From an uncultured Erysipelotrichaceae bacterium (GTDB lineage: Bacteria > Bacillota_I > Bacilli_A > Erysipelotrichales > Erysipelotrichaceae): a DNA stretch of 7,690 bases. Numbering within the stretch: the first letter of the stretch is position 1; every line of letters starts with the position of its first letter. The position numbers and the translations under genes are program-made. Shown here piece by piece: positions 1 through 4,569 of this stretch. The notes below the pieces were generated by a model. That model ran no database searches. It was not told where the DNA came from and saw only the letters and a program-made list of their open reading frames with translations. Where the stretch lies: NCBI GenBank assembly GCA_905201565.1, contig CAJKOS010000083.1, positions 1 to 7,690 on the forward strand, written 5' to 3'.

Positions 1-48
1 ATTATCAACCGTCTTTCCCGGGCGATTGATGCGATTATGTGAATTCAT
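1..48. other. Unresolved gene edge left of hup
   Basis: Two short open readings touch the window edge and the sequence does not decide between them. On the + strand a frame open from base 1 ends with TGA at 40-42 and would be the last 13 residues of a gene (ending RLSRAIDAIM). On the - strand an ATG at 48-46 follows GGAGG at 56-52 by only three bases and stays open to the edge (MNSHNRINRPGKTVDN), which would be the start of a divergent gene. The SD spacing is tight, and no convincing - strand promoter is visible in 49-120, which slightly favours the + strand reading. Neither fragment is long enough to name. Confidence 0.25.
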
Positions 49-68
49 TTTCCTCCATCATATTCTTC

Positions 69-97
69 TTGATTCACTATTATGAGTATAGTAAGAT
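69..97 (+). promoter_or_regulatory. Sigma-A type promoter of hup
   Basis: A -35 box TTGATT at 69-74 is followed by a 17-base spacer and a -10 box TAAGAT at 92-97. Transcription would begin near 104 and give a short leader of about 17 bases before the hup start. The spacing is ideal and both boxes are close to consensus. An alternative -10 TATAGT at 87-92 would leave only 12 bases to the same -35 and is less likely. Confidence 0.6.
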
Positions 98-108
98 AGT
101 GCGTGTTC

Positions 109-113
109 GGAGG
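109..113 (+). promoter_or_regulatory. Ribosome binding site that fixes the hup start
   Basis: GGAGG at 109-113 lies seven bases before the ATG at 121. This rules out the in-frame GTG at 103, which lies upstream of the SD and would add six residues (MFGGFI) foreign to HU proteins. Confidence 0.85.
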
Positions 114-120
114 TTTTATA

Positions 121-402
121 ATGAATATCACAAACAAAAAAATGCTTGCGGAAACACTTTCTGACAACTTTAAAATGACAAAGAAGGATGCCCTTGAAAT
201 CATTGATACACTCTTCAATGCCATGAGTGATGCGCTTGTCAATGGTGACCGCGTAGATATTACTGGTTTTGGCAGATTTGAAGTCAAGACAAGGGCTGCA
301 CGCAAAGGTGTCAACCCACAGACTGGTGAAGAGATTGCCATTGAAGCAACAAAGATTCCTGGCTTCAAGGCTTCCAAAAGTCTCAAGGATAAAGTCAGAT
401 AA
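121..402 (+). CDS. hup: HU-family DNA-binding protein
   Basis: This is a complete 93-residue histone-like HU protein, the usual length for the family. HU dimers bind and bend DNA without strong sequence preference and help compact the nucleoid and support replication, recombination and repair. The N-terminal half (1-45) is the helical dimerisation body. Then come the GFGRFEVKTRAARKG strand and turn (49-63), the flexible DNA-binding arm with the intercalating proline in NPQTG (P66), and the C-terminal IPGFKASKSLKDKV segment (79-92). The arm has GVNPQTG where many HU proteins have GRNPQTG, a mild deviation at V64. The ATG at 121 is chosen because of its SD. The gene has its own promoter and is followed by a hairpin terminator, so it is probably mainly monocistronic. 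An IHF subunit is unlikely in this type of organism. Confidence 0.96.
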   Translation: MNITNKKMLAETLSDNFKMTKKDALEIIDTLFNAMSDALVNGDRVDITGFGRFEVKTRAARKGVNPQTGEEIAIEATKIPGFKASKSLKDKVR

Positions 403-413
403 GGCATACGAAT

Positions 414-438
414 GATCATCTCAAACGATGATCTTTTT
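414..438 (+). terminator. Rho-independent terminator after hup
   Basis: A perfect 7-bp stem, GATCATC at 414-420 and GATGATC at 427-433, encloses a six-base loop (TCAAAC) and is followed directly by TTTTT at 434-438. It lies 11 bases after the hup stop. The stem is AT-rich and short, so termination may be partial and leave read-through into the acetyltransferase gene. Confidence 0.65.
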
Positions 439-446
439 GTTATGAT
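438..446 (+). promoter_or_regulatory. Possible extended -10 promoter for the three-gene unit
   Basis: TGTTATGAT at 438-446 matches the extended -10 pattern TG-N-TATGAT, which can work without a good -35 box; none is seen around 418-423. It would start transcription near 453, almost on top of the AGGAGA ribosome binding site at 453-458, giving a very short leader. It also abuts the T-tract of the hup terminator. Read-through from hup is the alternative source of transcripts. Confidence 0.3.
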
Positions 447-464
447 AAGTACAGGAGAACTACT

Positions 465-1370
465 ATGGAAACAAAACGACTCATCATCAGACCATTTACA
501 AGAGATGATCTGCCTGCTTTCTTTACCATCTACAGCAACATCAAGATCAACCGCTTCCTGCCATGGTTTCCCATCAAAGATATGTCGGAAGCAGAACAGA
601 AATTCGAAAAACATTGCGATCCGGATAGAAACAGGCGCTATGCAATCTGTCTGAAAGAAGATAACCCTCCAATAGGTTATGTCAACCTGTCTCTCAAACC
701 TCCCTATGATCTTGGCTATGCCATCCTTCCGCAATTCCATAACAAAGGCTATGTTACAGAAGCATCCACGGCTTTCATTGAGAAATTGAAAGCAGAAGGT
801 CACCCGTATATCACAGCTACCCATGATGTATTAAACCCGGCAAGCGGAAGAGTCATGCAGAAGGTGGGTATGCACTATTGTTACACCTATGAAGAACAAT
901 GGATGCCAAAGGACATCCTTGTCAACTTCCGCATGTATCAATTGAACCTCAATGGAAATCATCCGGTCTATGAACATTACAAGACACTCACAAACCATTG
1001 GATGATAGAACCAGAACTCTTTCTCAATACAGATATTGAAAAGACACAAGCGTACTACAAAGAAGAGAAAGAACAGTGTGATTGTGCCTTTTGCAAAGCC
1101 TTCAGGAAGTCATTTCCAATCCAATACCCTGAAACAACAAAACTGCTTTCTTTCTATGGTATCGATCCATTAATGCCTCTGGAAACCTCACCACTTGAAG
1201 AAAATGAATATGGTCCAATACAATATGTACTCAAAGGAAGTGCAATCAATGCAAACTACACCATCGAAGGACTTACCATCCAACAGGCAGAGAACCATCC
1301 TTCATATAGGGACAGTGACAACACCTTTGTCATTGCATTGCATGGAGTGAAACTGCCATGGGAAAACTGA
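465..1370 (+). CDS. GNAT acetyltransferase fused to a CxCxxC C-terminal domain
   Basis: This is a 301-residue, two-part protein. Residues 1 to about 165 form a RimJ/RimL-like (Acetyltransf_3) GNAT domain. It opens with TKRLIIRPFTRDDLPAFF, has the acetyl-CoA-binding region LGYAILPQFHNKGYVTEA (83-100) and the late motif NPASGRVMQKVGM (124-136). Such enzymes move acetyl from acetyl-CoA to an amino group; the substrate here cannot be told. The C-terminal part (about 200-301) has three close cysteines, C205, C207 and C210, then a FYGIDPLMPLE-like segment (230-240) and an ending KLPWEN. It resembles, from memory, a small uncharacterised Firmicute protein type with a C-x-C-x-x-C start, a GID..KP.E motif and an end rich in PW. 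The cysteines suggest metal binding, but that is inference. The start follows AGGAGA at 453-458. The end overlaps the next gene by 13 bases. Confidence 0.85.
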   Translation: METKRLIIRPFTRDDLPAFFTIYSNIKINRFLPWFPIKDMSEAEQKFEKHCDPDRNRRYAICLKEDNPPIGYVNLSLKPPYDLGYAILPQFHNKGYVTEASTAFIEKLKAEGHPYITATHDVLNPASGRVMQKVGMHYCYTYEEQWMPKDILVNFRMYQLNLNGNHPVYEHYKTLTNHWMIEPELFLNTDIEKTQAYYKEEKEQCDCAFCKAFRKSFPIQYPETTKLLSFYGIDPLMPLETSPLEENEYGPIQYVLKGSAINANYTIEGLTIQQAENHPSYRDSDNTFVIALHGVKLPWEN

Positions 1371-1675
1371 ATACAGCCATTCTGTTATCCGCAGCACTAT
1401 TAACAGGGTGCTCAAAAGATATGAATTACATCATTGAACATGAGCCAAGTATTGCCGGTACTGTTATAGAAACATATGAGGAATCCATCCTCATAGAAAA
1501 TGAAGAAGGGGAGTACAGTGTATCATTAGATGTAGAAAACTCTGACAGCATGACACACTTCAATGTTGGTGATGGTGTAAAGGTATTCTATGATGGTGTC
1601 ATAACGGAAAGCTGGCCAATGCAGATCAACCATGTCTATGCAATCGTGTTAGTTGATCCTGTAGAAACAGAATAA
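1358..1675 (+). CDS. Small lipoprotein with DUF3221-like domain
   Basis: This 105-residue protein begins with a short lipoprotein signal: K3, a hydrophobic run (about 6-16) and the lipobox LTGC with the modifiable cysteine at C18. The mature protein of about 88 residues should therefore be anchored to the outer face of the cell membrane. The rest is a compact beta-rich domain with the pattern GTVIETYEESILIE (34-47), YSVSLDV (53-59), FNVGDGVKVFYDG (68-80) and ESWPMQINHVYAIVLV (84-99). This resembles small secreted Firmicute proteins of the DUF3221/YobA kind, which typically carry a VGDxVxVxYxG-xxxESYPxQ pattern; the family assignment is from memory. Its biochemical role is unknown. The ATG overlaps the acetyltransferase end by 13 bases and has GGAGTG at 1344-1349, eight bases upstream, so the two genes are translated from one message. 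Confidence 0.8.
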   Translation: MGKLNTAILLSAALLTGCSKDMNYIIEHEPSIAGTVIETYEESILIENEEGEYSVSLDVENSDSMTHFNVGDGVKVFYDGVITESWPMQINHVYAIVLVDPVETE

Positions 1676-1694
1676 ATGTGATTGAATTCACAAG

Positions 1695-1701
1695 AAAGGA
1701 G
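1695..1701 (+). promoter_or_regulatory. Ribosome binding site that fixes the ybjQ-like start
   Basis: AAAGGAG at 1695-1701 lies ten bases before the ATG at 1712. An in-frame TTG at 1682 lies upstream of this site, has no SD of its own, and would add ten polar residues before the zinc-finger-like start, so the shorter protein is preferred. Confidence 0.75.
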
Positions 1702-1711
1702 AGAAGGGAAT

Positions 1712-2323
1712 ATGCAGAATCTCATTTGTAGTGTATGTGGCAAGCGTCCAAACGGAATCACAAATATCGCTAATCCTGTTGGCGTACATACAATTCTATG
1801 TTCCGATTGTCTTGCCAAACTGAAGCCATTCAGAATAGCACAGCAATACACTTCAGAAGAAGCAATCGTCAAAGATGAAAAAGATACCATTCAAAAAGCC
1901 GAACAAAACAACTTCCCAAAAATCGTTATCGACGACCTGAGAGCACATTTCAACGAGAAGCGAAAAGAATTCGCAAAACAGACAGGCAAAGATGTACAAG
2001 GCATCATTCTGTTGACGACAACCAATACCATTGAAGGAAAACCGATCAAAAAGTACTGTGGTATTGTATCTGGTCATACAGTTCTTGGTACAGGATTCAT
2101 CAGTGACTTTGCGGCAGGTTTTGCAGACTTTGCCGGTACAGAATCTACCACATACCGTGACAAGCTTGCATATGCAGAAAATGTAGCAATCCACAGAATG
2201 ATGCAGAATGCTTCAGCACTGAATGGAAATGCGATTGTGGGTATACGAATCGAACATGAAAACTTTGGTTCCATGATTGGTATTACAGCAACCGGAACAA
2301 GTGTTGTCATCGATGAAGAATAG
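1712..2323 (+). CDS. YbjQ/UPF0145-family protein with N-terminal zinc-finger-like module
   Basis: This is a 203-residue protein. Residues 97-203 are a YbjQ (UPF0145, DUF74, Pfam 'putative heavy-metal-binding') domain: ILLTTTNTIEGKPIKKYCGIVSG, then an acidic/aromatic stretch, YAENVAIHRMMQNASALNGNAIVGIRIE and a final GITATGTSVVI strand. These domains form multimeric beta-rich rings in solved structures; their physiological role is not established. The N-terminal part adds CSVC (C6, C9) and CSDC (C30, C33), a four-cysteine zinc-finger-like arrangement, followed by a charged, probably helical linker (about 45-95). Typical YbjQ proteins are near 105 residues, so this one is about twice as long. 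It lies 36 bases after the lipoprotein gene on the same strand and is the last gene of that unit. No membrane segment or signal peptide is seen, so it is probably cytoplasmic. Confidence 0.87.
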   Translation: MQNLICSVCGKRPNGITNIANPVGVHTILCSDCLAKLKPFRIAQQYTSEEAIVKDEKDTIQKAEQNNFPKIVIDDLRAHFNEKRKEFAKQTGKDVQGIILLTTTNTIEGKPIKKYCGIVSGHTVLGTGFISDFAAGFADFAGTESTTYRDKLAYAENVAIHRMMQNASALNGNAIVGIRIEHENFGSMIGITATGTSVVIDEE

Positions 2324-2327
2324 AATT

Positions 2328-2353
2328 ACATGCAGTTAAAGCTGCATGTTTTT
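2328..2353 (+). terminator. Rho-independent terminator of the acetyltransferase-lipoprotein-ybjQ unit
   Basis: A perfect 8-bp stem, ACATGCAG at 2328-2335 and CTGCATGT at 2342-2349, encloses a six-base loop and runs into a T-tract at 2349-2353. It begins four bases after the TAG stop, so it should end the + strand transcript efficiently. Confidence 0.8.
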
Positions 2354-2397
2354 CATTGCAGAATCAATAATGCAGGCACTTATAAGCAAAACATTAT

Positions 2398-2425
2398 ACT
2401 TCGCATAATGTATGTTATGCGATTT
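2398..2425. other. dif: Candidate dif site (Xer recombination site)
   Basis: The 28-base element has the 11-6-11 layout of a dif site: arm ACTTCGCATAA (2398-2408), centre TGTATG (2409-2414), arm TTATGCGATTT (2415-2425). The known B. subtilis dif, recalled as ACTTCCTAGAA, TATATA, TTATGTAAACT, and E. coli dif, recalled as GGTGCGCATAA, TGTATA, TTATGTTAAAT, share much of it. The CGCATAATGTAT block matches E. coli exactly, the ACTTC start matches B. subtilis, and the TTATG opening of the second arm matches both. I count 20 of 28 identities to E. coli dif. The inner arm bases form an 8-bp inverted repeat (2401-2408 with 2415-2422), as dif arms do. Orientation is uncertain because the reverse complement also resembles dif. 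The alternative is a second + strand terminator, since TTTTT follows at 2423-2427. However, a stronger terminator already lies 50 bases upstream, and the Xer recombinase gene begins its stop only 37 bases away. Confidence 0.5.
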
Positions 2426-2436
2426 TTATATATAAC

Positions 2437-2457
2437 AAAAGTCCTCCTGAGAGGACT
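2437..2457 (-). terminator. Rho-independent terminator of the dxs-recN-dinB-xerD operon
   Basis: Read on the - strand, a 7-bp stem AGTCCTC/GAGGACT (2457-2451 with 2446-2440) with a four-base loop is followed by three further T residues after the stem T (2440-2437), then G and a TTATATATA stretch. It starts four bases past the xerD stop codon. The stem is GC-richer than the other hairpins in this gap. Confidence 0.75.
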
Positions 2458-2461
2458 GATG

Positions 2462-3400
2462 CTATTTCTTCTTCTTTTCTATTTTGTTGACCACAATATT
2501 TCCAATCTCATCATCTGTTTCACCAGGATGAAACTTCTCATACGCAGTAAACATCTGCTGGTTCTGCACATGGGTATAGATCTCCGTTGTCTGTATGTCG
2601 GAGTGACCTAACATTTCCTGAATACTTCTGAGATCTGCACCACCCTGCAACATATGTGTGGCATAGGAATGTCTCAATTTATGTGGAGTGATGTGTTTCT
2701 TGAAATTGAGTTCATTGCATTTCCTCTGCAGAAGCAGTTCCACTGATTTCTGCGTAACTCTTCTACCAAAACGGTTGATGAAGAAGAGATTTGTATTCTG
2801 TTTGAGGAAGATGGATCTTGCTTTTGATATGTAGTCCTTTAACAGAGGTATTGTACCAGAAGGTATTGGTACGATTCTTTCCTTGTTTCCTTTGCCAAGT
2901 ACTCTGAGCTTGCCTGAAAGGATGTCTACTCTGTTTATTTCAAGGTTTACGGCTTCTGATACCCGTAAGCCACAGGAATAGATGAGTTCGAGTATTGTAT
3001 GCTGAAGCAGTTGTTCCGGGTCATGGTCATCAAAGGAAGACATGAGTCTTGTGATTTCTTCCTTTGTGCAGAATACCGGCAACCTGTGTTCTGCCTGTCT
3101 GACCTGTAGGTTGAGACTTGGATCACTTTCATCATACATGAAGGCGAGAAACTGGTGGAAAGAACGGATTGCGCCTGCCATACGGGAAAGAGAAGCAGAT
3201 GATTTGGATTTGCTTTGTTGATGCATAAAATCATCGATATAGGCATAAATGATGTCTTCCGTATCTTCTATACCATTCTTTGCAAGAAAGCCCGTATACT
3301 GCCTTAAATCGCTGCTATAAGCCTCAATTGTATTCTCACTTTTGCCATCGTTGATGTTTTGCTGTACAAGGTACTGCTTCAATGCTTTATCGAGTTTCAT
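2462..3400 (-). CDS. xerD: XerD-type tyrosine site-specific recombinase
   Basis: This 312-residue protein is a complete Xer tyrosine recombinase, the type that resolves chromosome dimers at dif during division, with FtsK activation. An N-terminal SAM-like core-binding domain (about 5-95) precedes the catalytic domain (about 107-290). All catalytic residues are in place: R146 in CGLRVSEA, K170 in VLGKGNKER, H240 and R243 in TPHKLRHSYATHML, H266 in LGHSDIQTTE, and the nucleophile Y275 in EIYTHV. Xer proteins are near 300 residues; this one has a short lysine-rich C-terminal tail (IEKKKK). The start overlaps the dinB stop as ATGA, with AAGGA at 3411-3407 six bases upstream. It is the last gene of the operon and is followed by a terminator and a dif-like site. 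XerD is the best label, but XerC or a lone Xer cannot be excluded without the rest of the genome; an integrase is unlikely in this housekeeping setting. Confidence 0.88.
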   Translation of the reverse strand: MKLDKALKQYLVQQNINDGKSENTIEAYSSDLRQYTGFLAKNGIEDTEDIIYAYIDDFMHQQSKSKSSASLSRMAGAIRSFHQFLAFMYDESDPSLNLQVRQAEHRLPVFCTKEEITRLMSSFDDHDPEQLLQHTILELIYSCGLRVSEAVNLEINRVDILSGKLRVLGKGNKERIVPIPSGTIPLLKDYISKARSIFLKQNTNLFFINRFGRRVTQKSVELLLQRKCNELNFKKHITPHKLRHSYATHMLQGGADLRSIQEMLGHSDIQTTEIYTHVQNQQMFTAYEKFHPGETDDEIGNIVVNKIEKKKK

Positions 3401-4569
3401 GACTTTTCCTTGAGAAGGTCACTCGCCCTTCTGAATACCTTTCCAGATAGCTGACGGTTGAGGTCCTGCAGGACAAAGGCAGTTTCCCGTTTGTCTTCTT
3501 CAGGATTGTTGAAGAGGTTGAGCTGGGTGACAAGTTCATCGCCATTCTTCAAACCGGAAAGAGAAATACCTGCCAGTCTGACCGGTTCACCATCCCAGTT
3601 ATCATCGAACAGTTCCATTGCCTTATCAAGGATGTCCTCCCCTCTCCATATAGGATGATCCAGACGAATGCTGCGATCGACATTGCGGAAATCAAAATAC
3701 TTGATTCGAATAGACAATGTTGTGCCAAGCTTCCGATCTTTCTTCATGCGCTGTGACAGTTTTCTTGAAAGCGTTCTGTATAAACCTCTTAATTCCTCAT
3801 AATCCGTCACATCTTCCAGCAGTGTTTCAGAAACACCCATGGACTTTGCATCCCATTCTTTGACAATTTCCCGCTCATCATAGCCATGTGCTCTTTTCAT
3901 CATGAATTCGGTATTCTTGCCAAAAATCTTTTCGAGCTTTGCCATATCCTTGTATCTTGCAAGATCCCCAATCGTTCTGATCCCTAATGCCAGCAATAAC
4001 GGCTCTGTCTTTTTGCCAACACCACGCATATCACCAATTGGCAATGGCCACATCTTGTCTTCGACATCACGAATACGAAGTACCGTGATACCCATCGGCT
4101 TTTTCATATCACTTGCCATCTTGGCAAGAAACATATTCGGTCCTACACCTATCGAACATGGTAATCCAATCTCGGTGAGTATCTCTTTCTGTATCCTTAC
4201 CGCAAGATCAAGCGGTCTTGCCATCTTCATGATTGTCTCCGTAACATCCGCGTAGCATTCATCAATGCTTGCCTGTTCGATTTCTGATGTGTACCGCTTT
4301 ACGATGTTCATAAACTGTTCAGACAGTTCCCGGTAGTACTGGTAGTGACCACCGACAATGACAAGGTCAGGACAGAGTTTGATGGCTTCCTGGATGGGTT
4401 GTGCGCTATGAACACCAAAAGCACGTGCTTCATAGGAAGCCGTGCTGACAACACTTCTTCTTGTTGTGCCGGAAACCGCTACCGGTTTGCCTTTCAGTGA
4501 TGGATCAAGAAGGATTTCTGCATTGACAAAGAAGGCATTCATGTCGATATGAAAGTACACCCTTGCCAT
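3397..4569 (-). CDS. dinB: DNA polymerase IV (Y-family translesion polymerase)
   Basis: This 390-residue protein is an error-prone Y-family polymerase that copies past damaged bases and lacks proofreading. The palm carries the metal-binding aspartate D9 in HIDMNAFF, with F14 five residues later as the likely steric gate against ribonucleotides, and the SIDECYADVT motif (101-110) with D103 and E104. The nucleotide-contact segment YYRELS is at 78-83. A helix-hairpin-helix-like thumb region (IGDMRGVGKKTEPLLLALGIRTIGDLA, about 178-204) and the little-finger domain (about 245-340) follow. QLNLF (349-353) is an excellent beta-clamp-binding motif, followed by about 37 more residues. All key residues are present. 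The ATG shares its A with the recN stop (TGATG), and GAAAGGA lies about ten bases upstream. No LexA-type GAAC-N4-GTTC box was seen nearby, so any SOS control would have to act at the operon promoter outside the window. Confidence 0.95.
   Translation of the reverse strand: MARVYFHIDMNAFFVNAEILLDPSLKGKPVAVSGTTRRSVVSTASYEARAFGVHSAQPIQEAIKLCPDLVIVGGHYQYYRELSEQFMNIVKRYTSEIEQASIDECYADVTETIMKMARPLDLAVRIQKEILTEIGLPCSIGVGPNMFLAKMASDMKKPMGITVLRIRDVEDKMWPLPIGDMRGVGKKTEPLLLALGIRTIGDLARYKDMAKLEKIFGKNTEFMMKRAHGYDEREIVKEWDAKSMGVSETLLEDVTDYEELRGLYRTLSRKLSQRMKKDRKLGTTLSIRIKYFDFRNVDRSIRLDHPIWRGEDILDKAMELFDDNWDGEPVRLAGISLSGLKNGDELVTQLNLFNNPEEDKRETAFVLQDLNRQLSGKVFRRASDLLKEKS

Noticed and set aside
45..824. Long - strand open frame of 259 codons
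   Set aside because: It is antisense to hup and the acetyltransferase, which have good SDs and clear family motifs. Its translation has no domain-like pattern and is rich in Phe, Ile and Ser, as expected of a shadow frame.
1853..2310. Two - strand frames opposite the ybjQ-like gene
   Set aside because: They lie antisense to a conserved YbjQ domain and show no SD or recognisable motif.
2401..2427. Plain second + strand terminator instead of a dif-like site
   Set aside because: Not fully excluded: the hairpin plus TTTTT could terminate. It was ranked lower because the exact 11-6-11 spacing and base matches to known dif are not needed for a terminator, and an effective terminator already precedes it.
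2330..2611. + strand frame across the convergent gap into the xerD 3' end
   Set aside because: It contains all three hairpins of the gap, starts inside a terminator stem and ends antisense to xerD. Its product is low-complexity hydrophobic sequence.
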